Part shown: piece by piece, positions 26,020 to 34,184 of the stretch
Position numbering within the stretch: the stretch's first letter is position 1
Layout: each line of letters begins with the position of its first letter
Origin: Streptomyces sp. CB00316
GTDB lineage: Bacteria; Actinomycetota; Actinomycetes; Streptomycetales; Streptomycetaceae
Length of the DNA: 64,000 nucleotides
NCBI RefSeq assembly: GCF_001905595.1
Contig: NZ_LIXI01000001.1
Location: 806,001 to 870,000 of the forward strand
Direction: 5' to 3'
The notes under the pieces: generated by a model
What the model saw: the letters and a program-made list of their open reading frames with translations, nothing else
The model's database searches: none
What the model was told of the DNA's origin: nothing
Translations under genes and position numbers: made by a program

Positions 26020-27774
26020 CTAGGACGACTCGCGCCAGCGGTTCGTGATCGGCAACCGCCGGTCCTTCCCGAACCCCTTGGGCGAGATCTTCGTCCCCGG
26101 CGGATACTGCCGCCGCTTGTACTCCGCGGTATCCACCATCCGCAACGTCTTGGCCACCAGCTCCGCATCGAACCCGGCCGCCACGATCGCGTCCATGCCC
26201 TGATCCCGGTCCACGTACAGCTCCAGGATCGCGTCGAGCACGTCGTAGTCCGGCAGCGAGTCCGTGTCGACCTGGCCCGGCCGCAGCTCCGCGCTCGGCG
26301 GCTTGGTGATCGAGGCCTCGGGGATCGGCGGGGTCTGCCCGCGCTCCTCGGCGGCCCGGTTGCGCCACTTCGCCAGCCGGAACACCGACGACTTGTACAC
26401 GTCCTTGATCGGCCCGTACGCGCCGACCGCGTCCCCGTACAGCGTGGAGTAACCGACCGCCAGCTCCGACTTGTTGCCGGGCGCCAGCACGATCTGCCCC
26501 TCCTGGTTGGAGATGGCCATCAGCGTCGTACCGCGCAGCCGCGCCTGGAGGTTCTCCTCGGCGAGCCCGGTGAGGTCGAGCGACTCCATGTACGCGTCGA
26601 ACATCGGGGCGATCGGCACCGTACGGAAGTTGAGCCCGGTCCGCCGGGCCAGCTCCGCCGCGTCGCCCTTGGAGTGGTCCGAGGAGTACTTCGACGGCAT
26701 GGAGACGCCGTACACGTTCTCCGCGCCGAGCGCGTCGCACGCGATGGCCGCGCAGAGCGCCGAGTCGATCCCGCCGGAGAGCCCGAGCAGCACACTGCTG
26801 AAACCGTTCTTCGCAGCGTACGCACGGAGCCCGACCACCAGCGCCGAGTAGATCTCCTCGTCGTCGTCCAGCCGCTCCGCGTACCCGCCCGCGAGCTCGG
26901 GCTCGTACGCGGCCACGGGCCGGTCGGACAGCACCACATGGTCGATGCGCAGCCCGTCGTCCACCACTCCCGAGGGCACGACGGCCTCGGCGGCGGGCAG
27001 TTCCAGATCGAGGATCACGCTGCCCTCGGAGAACTGCGGGGCACGGGCGATGACCTCGCCCTCCTTGTCGACGACGATCGAGTCGCCGTCGAAGACCAGC
27101 TCGTCCTGCCCGCCGATCATCGCGAGGTACGCGGTCGTGCAGCCGGCCTCCCGGGCCCGCTTGCGGACCAGGTCGAGCCGGGTGTCGTCCTTGTCCCGCT
27201 CGTACGGCGAGGCGTTGATCGAGAGCAGCAGCCCGGCCCCGGCGGACCGGGCGGCCGGGACGCGCCCGCCGTCCTGCCAGAGGTCCTCGCAGATCGCGAG
27301 GGCCACATCGATGCCGTGGACCCGAACGACGGGCATCGAGTCGCCCGGCACGAAGTACCGGAACTCGTCGAACACGCCGTAGTTCGGCAGGTGGTGCTTG
27401 GCGAAGTTGAGCGCGATCCCGCCGCGGTGCAGCACGGCCGCCGCGTTGCGCGGGGACCCGGCGGGCTGCCCGTACCGCGCGGCGGCGTACTCGGAGCGGT
27501 CCAGGTAGCCGACGACGACCGGCAGCTCGCCGAAGCCCTCCGCGTCGAGCCGGGCGGCGAGCGCGCGCAGCGCCTCCCGCGAGGCCTCGACGAAGGACGA
27601 CCGCAGGGCCAGGTCCTCGACGGGGTATCCGGTCAGCACCATCTCGGGGAACGCCACGAGGTGGGCGCCCTGCTCGGCGGCGTGCCGGGTCCAGTGGACG
27701 ATCGCCTCGGAGTTCCCGGCGAGGTCGCCGACGGTCGAGTCGATCTGATTCAGTGCGAGGCGTAGTTGAGGCAC
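26020..27774 (-). CDS. nadE: glutamine-dependent NAD+ synthase
   Basis: A 584-residue enzyme that amidates deamido-NAD to NAD using glutamine. The N-terminal nitrilase-type glutaminase domain (1-270) shows its triad: Glu in FPEMVLTGYP, Lys in NFAKHHLPNYG and Cys in LAICEDLWQDGG. The C-terminal ATP-dependent synthetase domain (about 300-584) has the pyrophosphate loop LGLSGGIDSALCA and the KSELAVGYSTLYGD segment. GTG 27774 is chosen because a TACACT -10 box lies 7 nt ahead, giving a leaderless message; the frame is open further upstream without a family match. Confidence 0.96.
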   Translation of the reverse strand: MPQLRLALNQIDSTVGDLAGNSEAIVHWTRHAAEQGAHLVAFPEMVLTGYPVEDLALRSSFVEASREALRALAARLDAEGFGELPVVVGYLDRSEYAAARYGQPAGSPRNAAAVLHRGGIALNFAKHHLPNYGVFDEFRYFVPGDSMPVVRVHGIDVALAICEDLWQDGGRVPAARSAGAGLLLSINASPYERDKDDTRLDLVRKRAREAGCTTAYLAMIGGQDELVFDGDSIVVDKEGEVIARAPQFSEGSVILDLELPAAEAVVPSGVVDDGLRIDHVVLSDRPVAAYEPELAGGYAERLDDDEEIYSALVVGLRAYAAKNGFSSVLLGLSGGIDSALCAAIACDALGAENVYGVSMPSKYSSDHSKGDAAELARRTGLNFRTVPIAPMFDAYMESLDLTGLAEENLQARLRGTTLMAISNQEGQIVLAPGNKSELAVGYSTLYGDAVGAYGPIKDVYKSSVFRLAKWRNRAAEERGQTPPIPEASITKPPSAELRPGQVDTDSLPDYDVLDAILELYVDRDQGMDAIVAAGFDAELVAKTLRMVDTAEYKRRQYPPGTKISPKGFGKDRRLPITNRWRESS

Positions 27775-27781
27775 GCGGCTC

Positions 27782-27787
27782 AGTGTA
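27782..27787 (-). promoter_or_regulatory. -10 box of probable leaderless promoter for nadE
   Basis: TACACT on the minus strand lies 7 nt before the GTG at 27774, with no ribosome site between them. Confidence 0.5.
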
Positions 27788-27811
27788 ATCGTCTTTCTGA
27801 CGCGATATCCC

Positions 27812-27842
27812 GGTGGCCCGGGCAAAATCTGCCCGGGCCACC
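27812..27842 (-). terminator. hairpin terminator after the multicopper oxidase gene
   Basis: GGTGGCCCGGGCA and TGCCCGGGCCACC form a perfect 13-bp stem with a 5-nt loop, 46 bp past the oxidase stop and ahead of the nadE promoter. Confidence 0.8.
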
Positions 27843-27888
27843 CGAAACCGCAGGTAGGACCAGCTGTCGGCCCCGACCCGCTGAGGCC

Positions 27889-29463
27889 CTAGCCCCGGTA
27901 CCCGAGGACCGTCATCATCCCCGCCTCCGCGTGGTAGACGTTGTGGCAGTGGACCATCCACAGCCCCGGGTTGTCGGCGTCGAACTCCACGGTCAGCGAC
28001 CGGTGCGGAAGGACGATCGCGGTGTCCTTGCGGGCCCCGGCGGCGTTCCCGCCCAGCGCGAACGTGTGTCCGTGCAGATGCAGCGGATGCCACATGGCCG
28101 TCCCGTTGTCGAAGACGACCCGCACACGCTCCCCGGCCTCCACCGGCCGCCGCTGTCCCGCGGTGTACGGCTGCCCGTCGAAGGCCCAGTCGTAGTCGGC
28201 CATCCCACCGGTGAGCCGCATCCGGATGGTCCGGTCCGGCGCACGGCCGGCCAGGGCCACCGACGGGTCCGGCACCAGCCGCCCCGCCTCGACGAGCTTC
28301 CCGTCCAACTCCTCGGGCCGTACGGAGGCGGCGGGCGCCGCACCGCCCCCGGTCCGCAGCACGGCGAGGGCGGCCGCCTTCTTGCCCTCCGCCAAAGCGA
28401 CGAGCGGGAAGACCCCGTCCCCGGCGGTGACGAGGACGTCGTACCGCTCGCCCATCCCCAGCAGCAGCGCGTCCCCCGTGGCGTGCCGGACGGGGAAGCC
28501 GTCGGTGTGGGTGACGGTCAGCCGGTGCCCACCGAGCGCGACCCGGAAGGCGGTGTCGCCGCCGGCGTTGATGATCCGCAGCCGGACACGGTCACCTGCC
28601 CGCGCCCGGAACGTCTCCGGATCGTCCGGCACCCGCCCGTTGACCAGGTAGTACGGATAGGCGACATCACCCGCGTCCCCACCGAGCACCTCACTACGGG
28701 CGCCCATCGTCATCCGCGAGGGCCCTCCACCGTCCGGATCGTCCTCCTCGGCCCCCGACACGGTGTGCGCGCCATGGTCCATCCCGCCGCCGCTCATCCC
28801 CCCGGAGAGTTCCTTCAGCACGGCATCGGGCGTCGACCCCGCCACCCCGTCGACCCAGTCGTCGAGGACGACGACCCACTCCTTGTCGTACGCCAACGGC
28901 TCCTTCGGGTCCTCCACGATCAGCGGCGCGTACAGCCCCCGGTCCTGCTGGACGCCGGAGTGCGGGTGGAACCAGTACGTCCCCGGGTGTGGCACCGCGA
29001 ACCGGTACCGGAAGTCGCCCCCCGGCGCGATGGCCCGCTGGGTGAGCCCGGGGACGCCGTCCATGTCGTTGCGCAGGGCGAGCCCGTGCCAGTGCATCGA
29101 GGTGGGCTGCGGCAGGTGGTTGGCCAGAGTGAGATCGAGGGTGTCCCCGGCGCTCACCCGCACCTCACGCCCGGGCAGCCGGTCCCCGTACGCCCAGGAG
29201 GCGACGGTGGTGCCGCCGCCCAGGTCGAGCCGGGTGCGGGTGGCGGTGAGGGAGACCTTGCGTACGGGACCGGAGCCGCGCGCCTTCTCGGCCGCCGCCA
29301 CCTCCTTGCCGCCGGGGGAGACGTACGTGCCGGAGTCCTCGGCGCCGCCGGGGGCGTGGGCCGCGCCGTGGCCGCCGCCGTCGGAGCAGGCGGCGAGGGC
29401 TCCCGTGCCGGCGACGGCGAGAGCGGCGCCGAGCACGGCGCGTCGGGTGGGTTGCGTGGGCAT
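27889..29463 (-). CDS. Tat-exported multicopper oxidase lipoprotein
   Basis: A 524-residue, three-domain multicopper oxidase (laccase/CopA-like) that couples oxidation of a substrate, perhaps Cu(I), to reduction of O2 to water outside the membrane. It starts with a twin-arginine signal (TRRAVLGAAL) and a lipobox LAAC near residue 25. All four copper-ligand clusters are present: MHWHG, WFHPHSG, HPLHLHGH and HCHNVYHAEAGMM, with Met as the axial T1 ligand. A Met/Gly/His-rich insert GGMSGGGMDHGAH resembles copper-sensing loops. ATG 29463 has an AGAGGTG ribosome site. The DUF6153 gene is immediately upstream. Confidence 0.92.
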   Translation of the reverse strand: MPTQPTRRAVLGAALAVAGTGALAACSDGGGHGAAHAPGGAEDSGTYVSPGGKEVAAAEKARGSGPVRKVSLTATRTRLDLGGGTTVASWAYGDRLPGREVRVSAGDTLDLTLANHLPQPTSMHWHGLALRNDMDGVPGLTQRAIAPGGDFRYRFAVPHPGTYWFHPHSGVQQDRGLYAPLIVEDPKEPLAYDKEWVVVLDDWVDGVAGSTPDAVLKELSGGMSGGGMDHGAHTVSGAEEDDPDGGGPSRMTMGARSEVLGGDAGDVAYPYYLVNGRVPDDPETFRARAGDRVRLRIINAGGDTAFRVALGGHRLTVTHTDGFPVRHATGDALLLGMGERYDVLVTAGDGVFPLVALAEGKKAAALAVLRTGGGAAPAASVRPEELDGKLVEAGRLVPDPSVALAGRAPDRTIRMRLTGGMADYDWAFDGQPYTAGQRRPVEAGERVRVVFDNGTAMWHPLHLHGHTFALGGNAAGARKDTAIVLPHRSLTVEFDADNPGLWMVHCHNVYHAEAGMMTVLGYRG

Positions 29464-29493
29464 GCTGAATACACCTCTGGGAACTGCTGGTCG

Positions 29494-29525
29494 GTCCGGA
29501 TCAGGGGGAGTCCGGATCAGGGGGA
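29494..29525. repeat. 16-bp tandem duplication in the oxidase leader
   Basis: GTCCGGATCAGGGGGA occurs twice in a row (29494-29509 and 29510-29525), between the DUF6153 stop and the oxidase start. It may be chance slippage or a doubled regulator site. Confidence 0.6.
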
Positions 29526-29548
29526 AGGGCGGAGGCGAACGCCCACTC

Positions 29549-29992
29549 CTAAATGCGCAGCACCGAAACGCTGGCGAGCACCGATATCGGGGGCGGCGGA
29601 TTCGGCCGCGGCGCCCGCAGGAGCCCCGCACCCACCGGCGTACCGAGGGGCCGCCCGTCCGTGCGCGGCCCGAGCAGCCAGGCACCGACGAGGGCGAGCC
29701 CCCAGACGCCGAGAACGGCGAGGCAGACGGAGAGCGGATCCATGCCGCTCATAGGGGAGTGTTCGGGGGAGCGGTGCGAGGGATGCACGGCATCGGAGGC
29801 GGTCTCGGCCACGGCAACGGGCATGGCGTCGGACATGGCCACGGGCACCGAGGGCGAGGGGACGTGCTCAGCGGCCGGATGCCCGACGGTATGCATGGTG
29901 ACGATGCCGAAGAGCAGCGCGGCGAGCAGCAGGAGCTGCCCGCACATCACGCTCCCACTCCCGCTCCGGACTCCGCCGACCGTGCTCGCCAT
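29549..29992 (-). CDS. DUF6153-like His/Met-rich membrane protein
   Basis: A 147-residue protein with a hydrophobic segment near residues 17-33, an extracytoplasmic middle rich in His, Met, Ser and Pro (EHVPSPSVPVAMSDAMP, HPSHRSPEHSPMSGM), a second membrane helix (about 85-107) and a Pro-rich tail. It resembles the actinobacterial DUF6153 family, which I know only by name. It lies 85 bp ahead of the multicopper oxidase on the same strand, so the pair probably forms one unit. A role in metal (copper) handling at the cell surface is inferred from composition and context. Confidence 0.65.
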   Translation of the reverse strand: MASTVGGVRSGSGSVMCGQLLLLAALLFGIVTMHTVGHPAAEHVPSPSVPVAMSDAMPVAVAETASDAVHPSHRSPEHSPMSGMDPLSVCLAVLGVWGLALVGAWLLGPRTDGRPLGTPVGAGLLRAPRPNPPPPISVLASVSVLRI

Positions 29993-30078
29993 GCCGTCAC
30001 CCTACCCCCGGTGGGTATGAGGGCGAACAGTGGCCCGGCACCCCTGGGGACACCGGGCCACTCAACGGCTCTGGCTTC

Positions 30079-30504
30079 TCAGCTGCGCGAGTAGACCTTC
30101 TCCGCCCAGCCCGCGATCTGCTCCTCCGTGAGGTGCTGCGCGAGATCGGCCTCACTGATCATGCCGACGAGCTTCTTGTTCTCGACGACGGGGAGCCGAC
30201 GGATGCGGTGGTTCTGCATCTCCTCCAGGACCGCGTTCACGTCCGCAGCCGCGTCGATCCAGCGCGGCGTGCCCTGGGCGAGGTCGCCCGCGGTCACCTT
30301 CGACGGGTCGTGGCCCTTGGCCACACAGCCGACGACGATGTCCCGGTCGGTGATGATGCCGACCATCCGGTCCGAGTCACCGTTGGCGGAGACGGGCAGC
30401 GCGCCCACGTTGTGCTCACGCATCAGCTGCGCCGCGCGGTCGAGGGTCTCGTGGGCGGGGATCCAGCGGGCCCCGCTGTGCATGATGTCTTTGGCGGTCG
30501 TCAT
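30079..30504 (-). CDS. tandem CBS-domain protein
   Basis: A 141-residue cytosolic protein made of two CBS domains (about residues 7-62 and 75-130). Typical turns are VGALPVSANGD, VGIITDRDIVVG, RRLPVVENKKLVGMISEADLA. Such stand-alone pairs bind adenosine nucleotides or NAD and often respond to stress or redox state; the output is unknown. A strong AGGAGG site sets ATG 30504, although the frame is open to 30594. It lies between the DUF305 gene and the DUF6153 gene on the same strand. Confidence 0.9.
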   Translation of the reverse strand: MTTAKDIMHSGARWIPAHETLDRAAQLMREHNVGALPVSANGDSDRMVGIITDRDIVVGCVAKGHDPSKVTAGDLAQGTPRWIDAAADVNAVLEEMQNHRIRRLPVVENKKLVGMISEADLAQHLTEEQIAGWAEKVYSRS

Positions 30505-30674
30505 GGGGGATTTCCTCCTGCGTGCCGATGGCACTGCCGTGCGGCCCCGAGCGCAACCCATCGTCATCGGCGCGCCCGGGCCGCGCGACCGCAATCACCC
30601 GTTCGGGTGGGCTGATACGGGGCCGGGGGCTGACGCACGGCTGACATGGGCCCCGCTCGGGTACGGGGCTTCGC

Positions 30675-31388
30675 TCAGGTGCGGGGCTTCGCCCCACGCG
30701 CGGCCAGCAGGTCGCGCATGAGCCCCAGCTCCGACCGCTGACCTTCGACCATGCCTCGGGCGAGCCGCTTCTCCACCGGAACGGAACACAGCGACGCACA
30801 CGCCTCGGCCATGGAGACGCCGCCCTTGTGGTGATCGGTCATCAACTGGAGGAAGAGGACCTCGGCCTCCGCACCGCGCCGCGTCCCCAGCCGCCGTAGC
30901 TCGTCCTTGGTGGCCATCCCCGGCATGAGTCCGACGCCACTGCCGGCCCCGACCCCGGCCGCATGATCACCGTGCCCTCCTCCACCCTCCATCCACGCCA
31001 TGGGCCTCTCCCCATCCGGGGCGACCTTGGGCAGCTCCCACAGATCGAGCCAGCCGAGCAGCATGCCGCGCTGGTTGGCCTGGGTGTTGGCGATGTCGTA
31101 GGCGAGACGGCGTACGTCCTCGTCGTCCGTACGGTCGCGGACGATGAAGGACATCTCCACGGCCTGCTGGTGGTGGACGGCCATGTCCCGGGCGAACCCG
31201 GCATCGGCGGAATCGACGGCCGGAACACCGTTACCCCCGCCCCCACGCGCGGAGGCGAAGGTGGCGGCCCCGGCGAAGACCAGGGCGAGAACCACGGCAC
31301 CCCCGGCGACCCACCGCACACGACGCGTCCCGCTCCGCCCGTCGCTCCCGGCGTCGCCGCCGGTCCCTCCTGCGGCCATGGCGGTCAC
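30675..31388 (-). CDS. DUF305 secreted/membrane-anchored protein
   Basis: A 237-residue protein with one N-terminal membrane segment (about residues 27-47) and an outside DUF305 domain. The paired His motifs of the family are present: MAVHHQQAVEMS near 70 and MTDHHKGGVSMAEA near 180; a further GGGGHGDHAAG loop adds His. DUF305 proteins are ferritin-like four-helix bundles suspected of binding copper or other metals. The GTG start overlaps the stop of the DUF3105 gene (GTGA), so the two are translationally coupled. Confidence 0.88.
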   Translation of the reverse strand: MTAMAAGGTGGDAGSDGRSGTRRVRWVAGGAVVLALVFAGAATFASARGGGGNGVPAVDSADAGFARDMAVHHQQAVEMSFIVRDRTDDEDVRRLAYDIANTQANQRGMLLGWLDLWELPKVAPDGERPMAWMEGGGGHGDHAAGVGAGSGVGLMPGMATKDELRRLGTRRGAEAEVLFLQLMTDHHKGGVSMAEACASLCSVPVEKRLARGMVEGQRSELGLMRDLLAARGAKPRT

Positions 31389-32077
31389 TGCGGCACCGCG
31401 GCCGACCCGCCGGTGCAGGGGGCGCCGGGTTCGGGGGTCTGCGGCCCCTGGACGTACTGCGCGAGGAACTGGTCCACGCGCCGGTCCTCGGCGCTGTCCA
31501 CGGTGACCTGCTTGCCCCAGGCGCTGAGCACGATGGCGCCTTCCTGTTCCGCGTACGGGCTCATGAGGGTGAACGGGGTGTTCCGGACCCGCTCGGCGAG
31601 CTTGGTGACGTCGGCGTCGGCGGCCTCGGTGTTGTAGGTGACCCAGACCGCGCCGTGTTCCAGGGAGTGCACCGCGTTGACGTCGGGGACGGCCTTTTCG
31701 TATACGTCGCCGTCGCAGTCGAGCCAGGACGGGTTGTGGTCGCCGCCGACGGGAGGCGTCATCGGATAGTCGACGTCCCCGGCGGTGTGATCGCGCCCGA
31801 GCTCGGCGGCGTTCCAGGACTTGAGCCCCGCGATGGCCCCGCCGGTACCGCTGCCGTCACCGCCGGGCTGCTTGCCGTCCTGGGCGGAGGAGCTGTCGGC
31901 CCGGTTCTCCTCGGCCTCGGAGCTCTTCAGCACCATGTACGTACCGAAGACGGCCAGACCGGCCACGACGGCGGCGCTGAGCCCCATGGCGATGGCCCGG
32001 TTACGGGTGGAGCGGGCACCGTCGGAGGGCTGCTGGGGCGGGGTGGCGTACAGGGGATCGCTGGGGCCGAAACTCAT
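31385..32077 (-). CDS. DUF3105 membrane-anchored protein
   Basis: A 230-residue protein with a cytoplasmic Pro-rich lead, one membrane helix (about residues 26-50), a Gly/Ser linker and an outside DUF3105 domain. Conserved-looking segments are VDYPMTPPVGGDHNPSWLDC, VHSLEHGAVWVTYN and the C-terminal CTGG. The His and Cys pattern suggests metal binding, but no activity is known. It starts at ATG 32077 (AAGGA ribosome site) and overlaps the DUF305 gene by 4 bp. The DUF3105-DUF305 pairing recurs in actinobacteria, which points to a shared task. Confidence 0.85.
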   Translation of the reverse strand: MSFGPSDPLYATPPQQPSDGARSTRNRAIAMGLSAAVVAGLAVFGTYMVLKSSEAEENRADSSSAQDGKQPGGDGSGTGGAIAGLKSWNAAELGRDHTAGDVDYPMTPPVGGDHNPSWLDCDGDVYEKAVPDVNAVHSLEHGAVWVTYNTEAADADVTKLAERVRNTPFTLMSPYAEQEGAIVLSAWGKQVTVDSAEDRRVDQFLAQYVQGPQTPEPGAPCTGGSAAVPQ

Positions 32078-32228
32078 GGCGTCGAGTCCTTCTGCGAAGG
32101 GGTGGGAGGGGGGAAGGCCGGTCCGGTGAAACGGTGCGCGCGGCTGGGCGGGAGAGCCGCCGCGGCCCCCGTACGCCACGGTCGCCGATCGTAGTGGGTG
32201 GCCGAGTGCTCTCTCTCACACCGTGTGC

Positions 32229-32244
32229 GTAATCTGGGGGAAAT
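32229..32244 (+). promoter_or_regulatory. possible GlnR-like box upstream of glnA2
   Basis: GTAAT-N6-GAAAT resembles the GlnR operator GTnAC-N6-GAAAC with one mismatch per half. It lies about 80-90 bp ahead of the glutamine synthetase-like start, a plausible place for nitrogen control. One match in a short region could be chance. Confidence 0.3.
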
Positions 32245-32320
32245 CCCGGGTCGCGATACTGAAGTGTCCCCCTACCCCGGGCGGTGGTGCACGGACCGTC
32301 TGAACTGCAAGGATGTGGCA

Positions 32321-33682
32321 ATGGACAAGCAGCAGGAATTCGTCCTCAGGACCCTTGAGGAGCGCGACATCCGCTTCGTGCGGCTGTGGTTCACCGACGT
32401 CCTCGGGTTCCTCAAGTCCGTCGCCGTGGCCCCGGCCGAGCTGGAGCAGGCCTTCGACGAAGGCATCGGCTTCGACGGCTCGGCGATCGAGGGCTTCGCC
32501 CGTGTGTACGAATCGGACATGATCGCCAAGCCGGACCCGGGCACCTTCCAGATCCTGCCCTGGCGTGCGGAGGCCCCCGGCACCGCGCGGATGTTCTGCG
32601 ACATCCTGATGCCGGACGGCTCCCCGTCCTTCGCGGACCCGCGCTACGTACTGAAGCGCATCCTCGCCAAGACCTCCGACCTCGGCTTCACCTTCTACAC
32701 CCACCCCGAGATCGAGTTCTTCCTCCTGAAGAACAAGCCGGTCGACGGCACCCGCCCGACCCCGGCGGACAGCTCGGGCTACTTCGACCACACCCCGCAG
32801 AACGTGGGCATGGACTTCCGCCGCCAGGCGATCACCATGCTCGAATCGATGGGCATCTCGGTCGAGTTCAGCCACCACGAGGGCGCCCCCGGCCAGCAGG
32901 AGATCGACCTGCGGTACGCGGACGCGCTCTCCACGGCGGACAACATCATGACGTTCCGTCTGGTGATGAAGCAGGTGGCGCTGGAGCAGGGCGTGCAGGC
33001 CACGTTCATGCCCAAGCCCTTCTCGGAGTACCCGGGTTCGGGCATGCACACCCACCTCTCCCTCTTCGAGGGCGACCGCAACGCGTTCTACGAGTCGGGC
33101 GCGGAGTACCAGCTCTCCAAGGTCGGCCGCTCGTTCATCGCGGGCCTGCTGACGCACGCGGCGGAGATCTCGGCCGTCACCAACCAGTGGGTCAACTCCT
33201 ACAAGCGCATCTGGGGCGGCTCGTCCCGAGCGGCCGGCGCGGGCGGCGAGGCCCCCTCGTACATCTGCTGGGGCCACAACAACCGCTCCGCCCTCATCCG
33301 CGTCCCGATGTACAAGCCGGGCAAGACCGGCTCGGCCCGCGTAGAGGTCCGCTCCATCGACTCCGGCGCCAACCCGTACCTCACCTACGCGGTCCTGCTC
33401 GCCGCAGGCCTCAAGGGCATCGAGGAGGGCTACGAGCTCCCGGCCGGCGCCGACGACGACGTCTGGGCCCTCTCCGACGCGGAACGCCGAGCGATGGGCA
33501 TCGAACCGCTCCCGCAGAACCTGGGCGAGGCGATCTCCCTGATGGAGAAGAGCGAACTGGTCGCCGAAACCCTGGGCGAGCACGTCTTCGACTTCTTCCT
33601 CCGCAACAAGAAGCAGGAGTGGGAGGAGTACCGCAGCGAGGTCACGGCCTTCGAGCTGAAGAACCTGCTGCCGGTGCTGTAG
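32321..33682 (+). CDS. glnA2: glutamine synthetase-like ligase (GlnA2 type, probable gamma-glutamylpolyamine synthetase)
   Basis: A 453-residue member of the type I glutamine synthetase fold. The beta-grasp part has GIGFDGSAIEGFARVYESDM; the catalytic part has YTHPEIEFFLL, SHHEGAPGQQEIDLR, KPFSEYPGSGMHTHLSL and an NNRSALIR ATP-site segment. The length and opening MDKQQEFVLRTLEE match what I recall of Streptomyces GlnA2, reported to ligate glutamate to polyamines, not ammonia. The adenylylation-site tyrosine motif NLYDLPP is absent; the equivalent stretch reads GYELPAGADDDVW. GlnE nearby is thus unlikely to modify it. AAGGA lies 7-8 nt before the ATG. Confidence 0.9.
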   Translation: MDKQQEFVLRTLEERDIRFVRLWFTDVLGFLKSVAVAPAELEQAFDEGIGFDGSAIEGFARVYESDMIAKPDPGTFQILPWRAEAPGTARMFCDILMPDGSPSFADPRYVLKRILAKTSDLGFTFYTHPEIEFFLLKNKPVDGTRPTPADSSGYFDHTPQNVGMDFRRQAITMLESMGISVEFSHHEGAPGQQEIDLRYADALSTADNIMTFRLVMKQVALEQGVQATFMPKPFSEYPGSGMHTHLSLFEGDRNAFYESGAEYQLSKVGRSFIAGLLTHAAEISAVTNQWVNSYKRIWGGSSRAAGAGGEAPSYICWGHNNRSALIRVPMYKPGKTGSARVEVRSIDSGANPYLTYAVLLAAGLKGIEEGYELPAGADDDVWALSDAERRAMGIEPLPQNLGEAISLMEKSELVAETLGEHVFDFFLRNKKQEWEEYRSEVTAFELKNLLPVL

Positions 33683-33973
33683 GGGCTGGTCCTGCCGCTG
33701 TCATAGGGGTGGGTCGAGGGGCTCCCCAACGCGCTTGAGCGGGAGGGCCTTGGAGGGCTCATCCGCGGGTGGGTGCGGGTGTGCCCGAAGTGGTCGGCCG
33801 CGGCCAGAGCGGCGAGGACGGCCGCGTGCTCCGTCTCCGTCAGCTCTGCGGGGAGGTCCGCCTCGATGCGGATGCCGGCGGTGGTCTCGGTGACGCGCGG
33901 CCGAGTGCCGATGGGGCGGTTTCCTGGCGCCGGCCAAGCTGCGCGACAGCGTCGGCCTGTAGACGGCCGAACG

Positions 33974-34002
33974 ACAGCCCGCGCCCACGTGGCGCGGGCT
34001 GT
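33974..34002 (+). terminator. intrinsic terminator
   Basis: ACAGCCCGCGCC and GGCGCGGGCTGT form a perfect 12-bp stem with loop CACGT, followed by the T-rich TGTAGTGTT. It begins 13 bp after the stop of the plus-strand stub that ends at 33961. Confidence 0.85.
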
Positions 34003-34047
34003 TGTAGTGTTACGACCCCCCGTGCGCCGGTACGGGGACGGACCGGG

Positions 34048-34091
34048 GAGGTGAGACCCATTACCGCTGGAGCAGGCTGGGTGCTCACCTC
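34048..34091 (+). promoter_or_regulatory. structured leader hairpin upstream of the PrmC-like gene
   Basis: GAGGTGAGACCCA (34048-34060) pairs with TGGGTGCTCACCTC (34078-34091), with one bulged base and a 17-nt loop. It is 94 bp ahead of the ATG at 34185. I cannot match it to a known riboswitch. Confidence 0.35.
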
Positions 34092-34184
34092 GCACGATCG
34101 CGTCACACGACCGGCATAGCAGGGCCGGACGGTACGGACCGATCGCGGAGCGCCCATCGGATTCCCCGAAAGGCGTTCGCCCGC

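Larger units (their letters stand above)
33683..34184. other. gene-free interval with decayed fragments and two hairpins
   Basis: This 502-bp interval has no intact gene. On the minus strand, about 33790-33900, a frame without a start reads RIEADLPAELTETEHAAVLA and AAADHFGHTRT, like a short actinobacterial protein that has lost both ends. On the plus strand a stub reads FLAPAKLRDSVGL and stops at 33961. A strong terminator (33974-34002) follows, and then a long-armed hairpin (34048-34091). It looks like the scar of a lost element. Confidence 0.5.

Noticed and set aside
24005..28093. Very long minus-strand open frame over the VanJ-like, exporter and nadE genes
   Set aside because: It is an antisense shadow: Arg/Gly/Ala-rich, no domain pattern, and it crosses several real genes on both strands.
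33701..33988. 95-codon minus-strand open frame after glnA2
   Set aside because: The recognisable stub RIEADLPAEL lies in a different frame without a start codon; this frame is Arg/His/Pro-rich shadow text.
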